Source: a virus
DNA: 24,724 nt
IMG/VR virus record: IMGVR_UViG_3300034009_000006
Location: 1-24,724 of that record
Direction: 5' to 3' (one strand)
Shown: piece after piece, positions 14,474 through 22,865 of the stretch
Position numbering within the stretch: position 1 is the stretch's first letter
Layout of the letters: each line of letters begins with the position of its first letter
Notes under the pieces: generated by a model
Databases searched by the model: none
The model's input: the letters and a program-made list of their open reading frames with translations, nothing else
What the model was told of the DNA's origin: nothing
Program-made: the position numbers and the translations under genes

Positions 14474-17400
14474 TCAGCCCGCCGCCTGCCGCCCAGCGAA
14501 GGCCCGAATAGAGCCTCCGATGAACCCGTTCGCGCCGCTGCCGCCCATCCGCTCGAGGAGGTCCTGAATGCCCCCGAGGCGGCCGTGGATGCGGTCGAGG
14601 AGGTCGTTTGCGGTGCCGGTATTGTTCGCCGTTCGCTCGGCGAAGGGGTCCGCCGCGGTGCGAATCGGCGTCGCGTTGTCGATGTTGCTGATCGCCCGGT
14701 TCGTATAATCCTGAATCTTCGCCATCTCGGAGAAGAAGGACCCCGTGGAGCCGCCGAGCTGCCGCTCGATGTCGAGATAGGCTTGGGCCGCCTGCAGGTA
14801 CTGCCCCTGATCTATGGTCTCTTTCGCGTCGATCTTTGCGAGGAACGGCTGCAGCGCCGCCTTCGCCGCCGCCTCCTGGTCGCGCAGCGAGAGTGGCGAC
14901 GCGGAGCCGAAGTTGAGATCCTTCAGGAAGTCCTTGAGGTCGGCCGAAGCTTCCCGCGTCCGCTCCTTCACCTCCTCAAGCTCGATCTTGTAGAGCTTCT
15001 GGGCATCGGCCCACTGCTGCTGCGTCGCGCCGCCCTCCTTCAGGGCCGCGACCGTCTTCTCCCAGCGCTCGTTCAGCTCGTCGAGTGCGGCACCGACCGG
15101 GTCCAGGCGAGCCGCCAGCTTCTTCGGAATTTCCTCGATCATCGCGGCCTTCTCGATCGCCCGCTCCAGATCCTGCCCGGAGGCGAGAATCTTCTTCGAG
15201 GCGGCCGAAATGCCGCTGATCACACCGTCCTGCAGCGCATCCTGAATGGCGTAGCGGATGGCGGCCTCTTGGTCCTTGCCGAAGTCGATCGCGCCCTTGC
15301 TCGTCTTGGTGCGCCCCTGCCCCGTAGGGTCGACCCGCCAATTGTCCTTCCGCAGCCCGATGGACACGGAAGGGGTGCCGGTCAGCTCACCGCCGAGCGC
15401 ATCCGCTATGCGCTTCAGCGCGTCGGCGACGGAACCGATCGCTCCGCTCGCGGCCTCTTCGCGCTTGCCGCTGTTGCCTCGGGTCGAGGTGACTCCGAGC
15501 GACCCCCACTGGTCGAAGCCGAGCGTGGCAGAGCCGCGCTTCGTCCCTTTGATAGCGTTCACCGCCAGCGCACCGAGCGGGCCGAGCAATCCCCCGGTTG
15601 GGTCGTCGATCCCGAAAATCTTATTGAGAAGCGAGCCCGCCGCCATGGCCATGCCGACATAGGGCATCGCCTGCCCGAGGCTTCCAGCGATGCCTCCCAA
15701 CCCGCCGGCCATCGAGCCGAGGCCATTGGCACCGTCGCCTGCGGCGATGCCGAGCGCGGGGCCAAAGATCGACTCGTTCGCGGGATTGTTCACCATGCCG
15801 GTGATGTCGCCATAACCGGCGTTGCCGGGGGTGCCCCACATGCCGCCGCCGAACAGACCGCTCAGGAAGCCGAGCGGGCCGCCTCCAGCCGTCGCCCCCA
15901 TCTGCTGGAGGATGTTGGTCGGCATGGTGAGCTTCTGGCCGGAGAGCAGCTGCATGGTCCACTGCGCCGCCAGCTGGCCGAGCACGCGGAAACCCATGTC
16001 TTCGAAGTCTTCCCAGATGCTCTTGCCCCCGGAGCGAAAGGCGTCCTCCCAGAACCCGGCGAGGCTCTCGAACTCCTCCCGCGCGCGGTCCCCCTGCCAC
16101 CGCAGGTACTCGTTCCACGCATCCTCCTGCTGCTCCATGAATCGGGCAGCGTCTGCGCGCTCTTTGTTCGCCTTCCGCTCAGCCTCGGCTCCGTCTTCCT
16201 GAGCATTGCGGATGCCGATGGTCGCTCGGAGAATGGCCTCAATGAGCTGCAGCCGATCTGCGTCGGTCTTGACCATGTCCTGCGCGCTGTCGACGGTCGC
16301 AAGCAGCTGGTTCAGCGCCTCGGCGCGAGCGGCCTTCTCCTGGTCAGTCAGGGTGGTCGTGTCACCCTGCGCAATGATCAGCTGGTCGAGGGCGCGGGAC
16401 TGCCCCTCAAGCGTGGAGAGCTGCGCCTGAAGCTCGGCCGAGACCACCCGCTGCTCATCGGGCAGCTTGGCGATCTGATCCGCATGCTGCTTCCGGAGGG
16501 CTGCAATCGCGGCCTCCGAGTCTGCCTCGCGCTCCAGTCCCTGCGCGCGCATCGCGGCGGACTTGAGCCCCGCCTCCTGGACGTCGAGGTTCTCCACCAG
16601 CGCATGATGGATGCGCTCGATCAGCTCGGCCTGCTGCTCAAGCTCCCGGTTCTGCTGGGTGGCCTCCTGCGCCGCGGTGGGGGCGCGCCGGAAGCCGAGA
16701 ACGTCGCGCGCCGGGAATGTGGCCGTATCCACCTTGTCGCTGGTATTGCCGCCCAGCACCCGGACATTGCCCTTGCGGTCGAATCCCTCAAAGAAGCCGA
16801 CATGCCCCTCGTCCGGGTTCTTGCCCCGCCTCAGCACCACAATATCGCCGCGGGTCGGGCTATCCGTATTCTCGCCGTAGGAGAGGAACGAGCGGGCATT
16901 CAGCGCGCCCGTCCCCTTCAGGCCCTGCGTCGCGAGCACGGCGTTGACGAAGGCCGCGCACCACTTGACGATTTCCGGGTCGATATTGAGGTTCGCCTCG
17001 CGGAACAGCGCCTGCAGGGTGCCCTTGTCCCCATGTTCACTCAGGCCCCGGTATTTCGCCGCCTCTTCGCTCAACCGCTCCCGGTTTTGCTCGGCAATAT
17101 CCCGCCCATAGTGCGGCTTCTGCCGCGACTTGCGTTCGGCCTCGTTGGCGGCGTCGACGGCCTTCTTGTGGTCGGCCTCTGCGCGCGTCAGCGCCTGCGT
17201 CATCGCGAGCTTGTCGGCGTCGGTCTTCTTGCTGTTCCGGTATGCCTGCTGGATGCGCTCAATGGAGTCGAGATAGTCTTCGTTCGCCCTTCGGGCCGCG
17301 TCCGTTGACGCAGCGGCGTCCCGACGTGCCTTTCCGATCTCCAGCTCGGCTATGGAGGCAACGTCTTTGTCGATAGCCTCGTCCAGCTGCCTCAGTCGTT

Positions 17401-18532
17401 CCTCGGCCTCCCGAACCGCGGCATCGGCGACCAAGACTCGACCGCCTGCGCCGTAGTAGGAAGGCTGCCCCTGCCCTACCTGAGCCATCGCGGCCTTCAT
17501 CCGTTCGATGCGGTTCTCGATCAAGGCCTTCGTATTTTCGCGGGTTATCTTGGTCTGCTCAAGGGTAGCCTTGGCATCGTCAATCGCTCTCTGCGTCGCC
17601 TCGCGAGACGTTTCGTTCATGTGTTTGGTCTGATCTTCGAGCTCACGGCTCGCCTCGATCAAACCCTCAGTCGTGATCTTGAACCTCTCCTGCGCCTCCC
17701 GAGTGATTTCCGTCTGGCGCGAGTTTTTCTCAAGCTCCGCCGTGGCTGCTTCGAGCGCGTCACCGGCACCAAAAAGCTTATCGCCGAAGAGCCCGACGAG
17801 GGTGAGGCCGCCGAGGATCGCGGTCCCCCAGCCGCCCGACAGGTAAGTCGCGAACTTGCCAGCCTGTCCGCCGACGTTCTGCAGAACGAAGGCCATCTGC
17901 GACGCCTGCATGGCGAAGGCGGCCATGACGCGCTGACCGCCGCCGACCTGAATGAAGAAGTCCTGCACCTGCTGCGATGCCTGGGTCATTGCCATCGCGT
18001 GGCCACGCGAAGACGTGACGCCTCGGTCCATTGACTGGTTCAGGAGCCGGTTTCCCTGAACGACGACGTCCGTCGAGGCGCGCGTCTGGTTCAGCTCCTG
18101 CTGCAGCAAGTCGAGCGCGTTGGCCTGCTGATGCAGGCCCCGCGCATTGTTCTCGGACTCTATGGCGGCGGCCCTCGCCGCCTGCAGGTAGACCCGCGTG
18201 CTCTCCGAAATGTCGCCTGTCTTGATCGCGAGCGCTTCAGCCGCGCTGGCGACTTGTCGGAGGGCCGCGGCCTCGGCATCGGCAGCAGCGGCAGCCTCCC
18301 GCGCTCCCTTGACGTTAAGGTCGAAATTTCCTCCGGCCGTCCGCGGCGTAGCCAGCGCGCGCTGCGCAATCTGCTGGATCTCGTTATAGCTCGTCTCGAA
18401 GGCGGATTTAGTGCGAGCGGCCGTGTCGCGGGCCGACGCTTCCATCTGCGAAAAGATGCGAGCGTTCTCCGACGAGAAAGCCGTGCCGTTCAGGGTGAGC
18501 CGGGCGACGATCTCGGCGGTCGAAGAAGCCAT
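14474..18532 (-). CDS. tape measure protein with embedded peptidoglycan hydrolase
   Basis: 1352 aa, start ATG 18532 with GGAGG 6 bp upstream. The protein sets tail length and is ejected with the DNA. The N-terminal region is long, charged and coiled-coil-like, with hydrophobic segments near residues 230-250 (GTAILGGLTLVGLFG) and a Gly/Ala-rich membrane-active stretch at about 880-980. Residues ~497-622 are an inserted NlpC/P60- or CHAP-like domain (TIGR02594 type): C525 in KWCAAFVNAVLATQGLKGTG, then GDIVVLRRG, H577 in GHVGFF, and VRVLGGNTSDKV. This domain probably cuts cell wall during DNA entry. The gene follows the chaperone/lipoprotein cluster, as expected for a siphovirus tail module. Confidence 0.93.
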   Translation of the reverse strand: MASSTAEIVARLTLNGTAFSSENARIFSQMEASARDTAARTKSAFETSYNEIQQIAQRALATPRTAGGNFDLNVKGAREAAAAADAEAAALRQVASAAEALAIKTGDISESTRVYLQAARAAAIESENNARGLHQQANALDLLQQELNQTRASTDVVVQGNRLLNQSMDRGVTSSRGHAMAMTQASQQVQDFFIQVGGGQRVMAAFAMQASQMAFVLQNVGGQAGKFATYLSGGWGTAILGGLTLVGLFGDKLFGAGDALEAATAELEKNSRQTEITREAQERFKITTEGLIEASRELEDQTKHMNETSREATQRAIDDAKATLEQTKITRENTKALIENRIERMKAAMAQVGQGQPSYYGAGGRVLVADAAVREAEERLRQLDEAIDKDVASIAELEIGKARRDAAASTDAARRANEDYLDSIERIQQAYRNSKKTDADKLAMTQALTRAEADHKKAVDAANEAERKSRQKPHYGRDIAEQNRERLSEEAAKYRGLSEHGDKGTLQALFREANLNIDPEIVKWCAAFVNAVLATQGLKGTGALNARSFLSYGENTDSPTRGDIVVLRRGKNPDEGHVGFFEGFDRKGNVRVLGGNTSDKVDTATFPARDVLGFRRAPTAAQEATQQNRELEQQAELIERIHHALVENLDVQEAGLKSAAMRAQGLEREADSEAAIAALRKQHADQIAKLPDEQRVVSAELQAQLSTLEGQSRALDQLIIAQGDTTTLTDQEKAARAEALNQLLATVDSAQDMVKTDADRLQLIEAILRATIGIRNAQEDGAEAERKANKERADAARFMEQQEDAWNEYLRWQGDRAREEFESLAGFWEDAFRSGGKSIWEDFEDMGFRVLGQLAAQWTMQLLSGQKLTMPTNILQQMGATAGGGPLGFLSGLFGGGMWGTPGNAGYGDITGMVNNPANESIFGPALGIAAGDGANGLGSMAGGLGGIAGSLGQAMPYVGMAMAAGSLLNKIFGIDDPTGGLLGPLGALAVNAIKGTKRGSATLGFDQWGSLGVTSTRGNSGKREEAASGAIGSVADALKRIADALGGELTGTPSVSIGLRKDNWRVDPTGQGRTKTSKGAIDFGKDQEAAIRYAIQDALQDGVISGISAASKKILASGQDLERAIEKAAMIEEIPKKLAARLDPVGAALDELNERWEKTVAALKEGGATQQQWADAQKLYKIELEEVKERTREASADLKDFLKDLNFGSASPLSLRDQEAAAKAALQPFLAKIDAKETIDQGQYLQAAQAYLDIERQLGGSTGSFFSEMAKIQDYTNRAISNIDNATPIRTAADPFAERTANNTGTANDLLDRIHGRLGGIQDLLERMGGSGANGFIGGSIRAFAGRQAAG

Positions 18533-18647
18533 CGGCCACCTCCGCGAAAGGAGCCCGTCTCAGCGGACTTGCTGTGGAATTACCTGCTCGAAGCGCAGGC
18601 GGGCTGCTCGCAGGCAGCGGCGCTCGGATCGAAGAGCGTTAGCTCGT

Positions 18648-18896
18648 CTAGCTGCCGCGCACCCTCGCCAATAGACAACTGCTGTCGGCAGTGATCTTCG
18701 AAAGCTTATGCTTCTCGGCGTTTTCGGCTTTCAACCAGGCCTGCTCGACCTTCCTCGCGGCCTCGCACAGCTCGGCTTCTGACCCGCCGTTCTTCTGAAG
18801 CATTGCATACTGCCGCTCCGCCGCCTCGGCTTCGCCCGAGGCGGTATTGCATCCGCCGATCGCCAGCGTCGCCAAGCTCAGGATCAGTATGCGCAT
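18648..18896 (-). CDS. small lipoprotein
   Basis: 82 aa from the ATG at 18896; an upstream in-frame ATG would place 12 extra residues before the signal. Residues 1-16 (MRILILSLATLAIGGC) are a type II signal peptide ending in a lipobox with C16. The mature part is helical (AAERQYAMLQKNGGSEAELC, EAARKVEQAWLKAENAEKHK) with two further cysteines. The pattern is recalled from sphingomonad genomes. It lies between the DUF6441-like gene and the tape measure. As an expressed prophage gene it could alter the host envelope, for example by superinfection exclusion, but that is speculation. Confidence 0.75.
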   Translation of the reverse strand: MRILILSLATLAIGGCNTASGEAEAAERQYAMLQKNGGSEAELCEAARKVEQAWLKAENAEKHKLSKITADSSCLLARVRGS

Positions 18897-18937
18897 CGCA
18901 CCTATATCGCTCAATCCCACTAGGGTGCGCAACCGCC

Positions 18938-19606
18938 TTACGCACCCCCTCGCGCACGCTGGGAATATGCCCGCTCCAAGCGAGGCATCGCGCGTCGGAC
19001 GACTGGGGCCACGGCGAAGCGAGCGTGGAAGGCGGCGCCGTAGGGAAGGACGACGAAAACAGGCACGGTGGCGCCCCTGCCTGGTCCGGTGGCTCGGCCC
19101 AGCCGGCGCCCGGCTCGCCCTGCTGGTGTCAGCCGCGCGTCGTCCATCACGAGCACGATGGTGCCGTTCGGCTTGGGCACGGGGCGAAGCTTGACGCCCT
19201 TCCTCCGCTCGAACTCCTCGGGGGTGAGATTGTTGAGCCTGCCTCGCGGCCCGGCTGCCGGAAGGGGGATAGCGATACCGCCGCCGTCTCGGCCGCGGAT
19301 GCGACCGCTGCTGATCAATGCCTGCCCTGCACCGCGAGACCGGCTCCCCGGCCGGCCCTTGATGTACACAGAGCCCGAAGGGTCGCGTGCGATCTTACCG
19401 CCAGCCGGGAAAGCCCGGCTCCCCCACACTTTCGCCAGATTGCCGGCGCCGGCGTCGCGTGACAGATCCTCCAGCGCCCGTCGCAGCCAGTCGGTGGTCT
19501 CGGCGACCGCCTCCTTGCTATAGCGGAGGTGCTCCCGCGTGATCCCATCCGCGACGCGAGCGAGCTGCGCGGGATCGATCTCGAAGTCTGGGATCGGTGC
19601 AGCCAT
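18938..19606 (-). CDS. DUF6441-like phage tail-module protein
   Basis: 222 aa. Its ATG shares one base with the stop of the frameshifted chaperone ORF (TGATG). The sequence has a helical N-terminus (TREHLRYSKEAVAETTDWLR, RALEDLSRDA), a basic Gly-rich centre (AKVWGSRAFPAGGK, IRGRDGGGIAIPLPAAG) and FERRKGVKLRPV, followed by strands (TIVLVMDD, VPVFVVLPYG). This order resembles the uncharacterised DUF6441 family found in phage tail clusters; the family name is given from memory. Position between chaperone and tape measure fits a tail assembly or completion protein. Confidence 0.7.
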   Translation of the reverse strand: MAAPIPDFEIDPAQLARVADGITREHLRYSKEAVAETTDWLRRALEDLSRDAGAGNLAKVWGSRAFPAGGKIARDPSGSVYIKGRPGSRSRGAGQALISSGRIRGRDGGGIAIPLPAAGPRGRLNNLTPEEFERRKGVKLRPVPKPNGTIVLVMDDARLTPAGRAGRRLGRATGPGRGATVPVFVVLPYGAAFHARFAVAPVVRRAMPRLERAYSQRARGGA

Positions 19607-20471
19607 CAGGAAGGCTCCTGACGCATCCAGCTATCGAGCAGCTTGAACGCGTCCCAAAGGGCTGCTGGCTGCTCCCCCAGCGAGCCGGCGCAGGGCAGGG
19701 GCGGCGCGCCTCTTCCGAAGACGCTCTCAGCGGAAAGCGCCCTGCACTCGAAGTAGAGGTCTACGACGTTGAACGCCCACCGCGGGACCGAGATGAGCGG
19801 GTTTTCCTCCCAGATCTCGCCGCCGATGTCCCACCCTCGCGGGGCGCGTCCGATGTCGAAGGCCGCAGGCTCTTGTCGGACGGCAAGGGCGGCGCGGAGT
19901 TTTTTTCGAAGCCCGTGGCGTACTGCATCTGATACGCCTGCATGCCTGCGACCCGGAGGGTGAGGGCCGGGATCTTCGACAAGGCGGCGATGGTGACGCG
20001 CCCGTCGATCCCCTTCTTGAACTCAGGCAGGTCCTTGCCGCTCCATCCGGTGCAGAACCACTGGAAGGCGAGCGTCGGCAGCAGCTCGTTGCGCCGCGCC
20101 ATTCGTCCAACGAGCGTCGAGTAGGGCGGCCAATGCTCAAGGACAGCAGCGCGGCTCTGCTCGAGCAGGGCGCGGTCCTCTGCGGCAAGCTGCGGCTTGT
20201 TACCGGGGCCAGCCGCTTCAGCGGCCTCCTTTTCCGCCGCCAGCGCCTGCTCGATGCGCTCTACGCCCTCCGGGTCATCCGCGAGCAAGGTCCTGACCCC
20301 GTCGAGGAAGGCCTCTTCCGTCTGGAAGTCGAAGACGCGGCCTGCGCGCATCTCCGCGACCGCCGCCTCGAACTCGCCGCGCTCGACCACGTCGCCCGCC
20401 CGCAGCATGAACTGCGTGTCCGGGTCCCACGAAGGGGACCAGGCCACGGGCTCCTTTGATGCTCGTATCAT
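19606..20471 (-). CDS. tail assembly chaperone with probable -1 programmed frameshift (G/GT type)
   Basis: The 0 frame starts at ATG 20471 (GGAGAG upstream) and runs 191 codons to the heptamer A AAA AAC (19905-19899). A -1 shift there continues for 97 codons (LRAALAVRQEPAAFDIGRAP, EIWEENPLISVPRWAFNVVD, ALWDAFKLLDSWMRQEPS) to the TGA at 19606, giving a 288-aa product. Without a shift the frame gives 236 aa, ending at 19761 in low-complexity R/S/G sequence. The -1 segment has no ATG, GTG or TTG until its last seven codons, so it needs a shift to be translated. The position between tail tube and tape measure matches lambda G/GT chaperones. A homopolymer sequencing error in the 7-A run is the main alternative. 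Confidence 0.8.
19899..19905 (-). promoter_or_regulatory. slippery heptamer A AAA AAC
   Basis: On the minus strand the codons GAA AAA AAC contain the X XXY YYZ heptamer A AAA AAC in the correct phase for a -1 shift. It lies within a run of seven A residues in an otherwise GC-rich gene. No clear downstream pseudoknot is visible; a weak CTTG/CAAG stem follows within 30 nt. Confidence 0.75.
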
Positions 20472-20482
20472 CGGCTCTCCGA

Positions 20483-21706
20483 TCAGTAGAAGGTGAGGAA
20501 GCGGTCACCGTCGCGGCTCGTCGGACCACGGCCCGGATTGAGTGCCTGGAAGGCGAGATCATCCGACCGCAGCCGGCCCCGCATGCCCGACGCAGCCCGG
20601 ATCGGCTGCGCGACCGGGAGGACCAGTGCCCACCGGTTGCCGAGCGTGTTGCCGCACCGGAGGACGCCGGGGTAGTTCAAGGCTGCCTGCATCTCCGCGA
20701 TGGCATCGCGCGTGCCGACCAGTGCGCGGAGGGGATCGCACTCGAAGACGGGGCGCCGCATTGCGATCTGGCCCGGCCCGAAGCCATAGGTCGTGTTCGG
20801 GTCTTCGACGCTTTCCAGCGCACCGCCGTTGCGGAGCGCCCAGGTCCTGATCGGCAGCTCCCGGCGATTCATCAGGAAGGCCGCCGAAACCGCAGTCCCC
20901 TTGGCCAGCAGGGGCGCCGAATGCGTCGCGATGACGGCGTTCGTGGGCATCGTCACCGTTGAGGAGCCGATATAGGTCCCGCTCATGCTGAAGGCGCCGA
21001 AACCGGGCCGCGCCGTCGTGCCCTCCAAGTCGAGGACCCCGCGCACGTCCTGCCACTGGTAGAGGTTGCCATCTTCGTAATAGCCGACCGTGTGGGGCGG
21101 GTGGTCCGTCAGGCGGCTCGCGGCATCGGTAGGGCTGGTCCCGGCATAGGTCCAGTTCGCCAGGAGTAGGAAGTTCGTGCTCGCCGCCAGTGGCGGAGAG
21201 AAGAGGTCCGTCAGCGTTGCCACGCGGCCGGAGGTGTAATCGGTGACGAACGTGATTGCGCCGCTGGCCGCAATCTGAAGCGGCTGCCCGCGATAGGTCT
21301 GCGCCACGTTCGAGTAGCTGACCGGCAGGGTGAGCGAGGTAGCGTCGCCGCCAGTGCTGTTGGCCCCACCGATGCCGGCGGTGAACTGGCCGCGCCAGCC
21401 ACACGCCTGGAAAGCCGTGTGCAGCGGCGGCTTCACCGAGTTCGTGTAGGCGGTTCCCGGCCCGGCACCCTTGATGCGGCTGCGGAAGCTGAGCGGAACC
21501 TCCTGCCCAATGATCAGCGGCGCGGAAGCGACATAGCTGCCGTTGGTCTCGTTGGTCTCCTCGCTGCCAAACGGCTCTCCATACGTGAAGCTGCCGGCCT
21601 CGATCGGCACCGCGTGAAGCGTCGGATCGAGCGTGGCGGCTACGCCCTCTGCCGACTGCGGCGCGATCAGCAGGAGCGAATTGTCCGGGCGAATGACTGG
21701 ATCCAT
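20483..21706 (-). CDS. major tail tube protein
   Basis: 407 aa, ATG with GGAGG 8 bp upstream. The N-terminus (IRPDNSLLLIAPQSAEGVAA, then DPTLHAVPIEAGSFTYGEPF) and the beta-rich middle (VPLSFRSRIKGAG, PVSYSNVAQTYRGQPLQIAA, GAFSMSGTYIGSSTVTMPTN) fit a siphovirus tail tube subunit. At ~400 residues it is longer than lambda gpV. The position after the tail terminator-like gene and just before the frameshifted chaperone is the strongest evidence. It polymerises as rings around the tape measure to form the tail tube. Confidence 0.82.
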   Translation of the reverse strand: MDPVIRPDNSLLLIAPQSAEGVAATLDPTLHAVPIEAGSFTYGEPFGSEETNETNGSYVASAPLIIGQEVPLSFRSRIKGAGPGTAYTNSVKPPLHTAFQACGWRGQFTAGIGGANSTGGDATSLTLPVSYSNVAQTYRGQPLQIAASGAITFVTDYTSGRVATLTDLFSPPLAASTNFLLLANWTYAGTSPTDAASRLTDHPPHTVGYYEDGNLYQWQDVRGVLDLEGTTARPGFGAFSMSGTYIGSSTVTMPTNAVIATHSAPLLAKGTAVSAAFLMNRRELPIRTWALRNGGALESVEDPNTTYGFGPGQIAMRRPVFECDPLRALVGTRDAIAEMQAALNYPGVLRCGNTLGNRWALVLPVAQPIRAASGMRGRLRSDDLAFQALNPGRGPTSRDGDRFLTFY

Positions 21707-21718
21707 GGTGGTTCCTCC

Positions 21719-22153
21719 TCAGGCGAATTGCGAGGGGTCGCCCCGCTCGGTTGCGTATTGGATGATGAAGTCTTGGGCGAAGGCGAGCCGGCGCTGGCTG
21801 GCGAGTTCGGCGACGTCGATGCGCAAGTCTGCGGGCTCGATCAGCTCGACGAGGCTGTTGAGCTCTGCGTCTCCCATGAGTGCCTTCACGACCCGCGCAT
21901 GTAGGTCGTTGAGGGCTGTGTGAGCGGCGGCCCCGGAGCCGCCTTTCACATAGCCGCCAACGGTGACCGACATCTCCTTGCGGCTCGTTCCAGCCTCTTC
22001 CTCGATGGAGCGTTCGCCTCCGTCGAAGAGGTCGAGTGCAGGGAAGCGTGATGGATCGCCCGAGGGCTGGCGTTCATATTCCCCGTCGTCAGGTTCAACG
22101 ACCGCGGCGAGCACGGCGTCCGCGAGGGCGAATATCTGCTCCCGAGCGCTCAC
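21719..22153 (-). CDS. tail terminator-like protein
   Basis: 144 aa from the GTG at 22153, which overlaps the upstream stop (GTGA) and has GGAGG 7 bp upstream; a longer in-frame ATG 10 codons earlier is less likely. N-terminal helix SAREQIFALADAVLAAVVE, central strands (KEMSVTVGGYVKGG), helix (TALNDLHARVVKALMGD) and a C-terminal segment LAFAQDFIIQYATERGDPSQ. The helix-strand-helix order and the YATERGDP ending are typical of minor tail U/tail terminator proteins that cap the tail tube. Gene order between the FII-like connector and the tube protein supports it. Confidence 0.72.
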   Translation of the reverse strand: MSAREQIFALADAVLAAVVEPDDGEYERQPSGDPSRFPALDLFDGGERSIEEEAGTSRKEMSVTVGGYVKGGSGAAAHTALNDLHARVVKALMGDAELNSLVELIEPADLRIDVAELASQRRLAFAQDFIIQYATERGDPSQFA

Positions 22154-22470
22154 GTCTGCGCCTCCTCGACGATGACTCGCCACGCGCCGACGTCGTCCAG
22201 ATCAGTGACGTCGTTGGCCTTCCATTTCGCTCCGCTTTCCTCGGTGAGGGTGTCTCCCTTGCGAGGTCGGCGCGGCAAATCGGATTGATCGATCTCGAAA
22301 GAGATCTGGCGGACTGTGTCGCCGGGGCCTTGGAAGGCCTGACCGGCTATATCGGACCTGATGGCAAGCACGCCCGTCAGCGGCGGATCGATACCGGCGC
22401 CCGTGTACGAGACCGGGCGCGCATACGCGGCACGGATGGCCTCCTGCGCGGCCCGCTCTCGGTCGAACAT
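22150..22470 (-). CDS. head-tail connector, FII-like
   Basis: 106 aa from the ATG at 22470, 4 bp after the previous stop; a longer reading upstream is antisense-like and rejected. The protein starts MFDRERAAQEAIRAAYARPV and has a small beta-barrel pattern (GVLAIRSDIAGQAF, VRQISFEIDQSDLPRRPRKG, AKWKANDVTDL, WRVIVEEA). This matches the lambda gpFII/head-tail attachment type, which sits between connector and tail terminator. Size and position agree. Confidence 0.72.
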   Translation of the reverse strand: MFDRERAAQEAIRAAYARPVSYTGAGIDPPLTGVLAIRSDIAGQAFQGPGDTVRQISFEIDQSDLPRRPRKGDTLTEESGAKWKANDVTDLDDVGAWRVIVEEAQT

Positions 22471-22474
22471 CTGC

Positions 22475-22795
22475 TTACTTGCGGCGGCGCGGCGCGGCCT
22501 CGGCCGCGGGCAACTCGGCAGGCGGGTCGTCCGCCGGGGGGACGCCATCGGCAGCACCTTCGCCCGCAGACGGGTCCTCCTCGCCAGCCGCCCGCTCATT
22601 CTCTGCGGCCTGGCGCTCGATCTGCTCGGCCTCGGTCTTCGACACGGCCCCACCTACGTCGATCAGATCCTGCGCGCGCTTGAGCGTGATGACGTCTTCG
22701 GCGACGTCGTCGCCGACCGTGAGTTCGCGTCCCGCGTCCCGATAGTTGCCCGCGTTGTCGATCGCGGGGGTATGCAGCACGATGTTCTTCAGCAT
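22475..22795 (-). CDS. small head-region protein with acidic tail
   Basis: 106 aa, ATG 22795 with GGAG 7 bp upstream. A compact N-terminal half (LKNIVLHTPAIDNAGNYRDA, GRELTVGDDVAEDVITLKRA) is followed by ~50 low-complexity residues rich in A, E and P (EEDPSAGEGAADGVPPADD), ending in a basic RRRK. No named family is recognised. Its place between the DUF2190 protein and the FII-like connector suggests a head completion or connector role. The N-terminal half is similar in layout to the 75-aa protein beside the capsid gene. Confidence 0.65.
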   Translation of the reverse strand: MLKNIVLHTPAIDNAGNYRDAGRELTVGDDVAEDVITLKRAQDLIDVGGAVSKTEAEQIERQAAENERAAGEEDPSAGEGAADGVPPADDPPAELPAAEAAPRRRK

Positions 22796-22816
22796 CGCAT
22801 GTCTCCCGAACGCGCT

Positions 22817-22843
22817 GCGGGCGCCGAGAAGCCCGGCGCCCGC
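22817..22843 (-). promoter_or_regulatory. perfect 9-bp GC hairpin after the DUF2190 gene
   Basis: GCGGGCGCC (22817-22825) pairs with GGCGCCCGC (22835-22843) around a 9-nt loop. It begins 23 bp after the DUF2190 stop. No U tract follows on the minus strand, so it is more likely an attenuator or RNA-stabilising element than a complete terminator. Confidence 0.5.
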
Positions 22844-22865
22844 GTCACGCTGTCATGGTTTCAGT

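Noticed and set aside
14462-17308. Very long rightward open frame (948 codons) opposite the tape measure gene
   Set aside because: It is antisense to a well-supported tape measure gene, is rich in R/L/G/H low-complexity sequence and has no recognisable domain; long antisense frames are expected at this GC content.
18580-18678. Short TTG-started frame of 32 codons between lipoprotein and tape measure (contains LDELTLFDPSAAACEQPAC)
   Set aside because: The residues look protein-like, but there is no ribosome-binding site, the start is a TTG inside the lipoprotein gene and the frame is very short; left as an unproven possibility.
19727-20188. Third-frame ORF (153 codons) overlapping the chaperone gene
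   Set aside because: It is serine/arginine-rich, lies in neither the 0 nor the -1 frame of the chaperone and has no ribosome-binding site.
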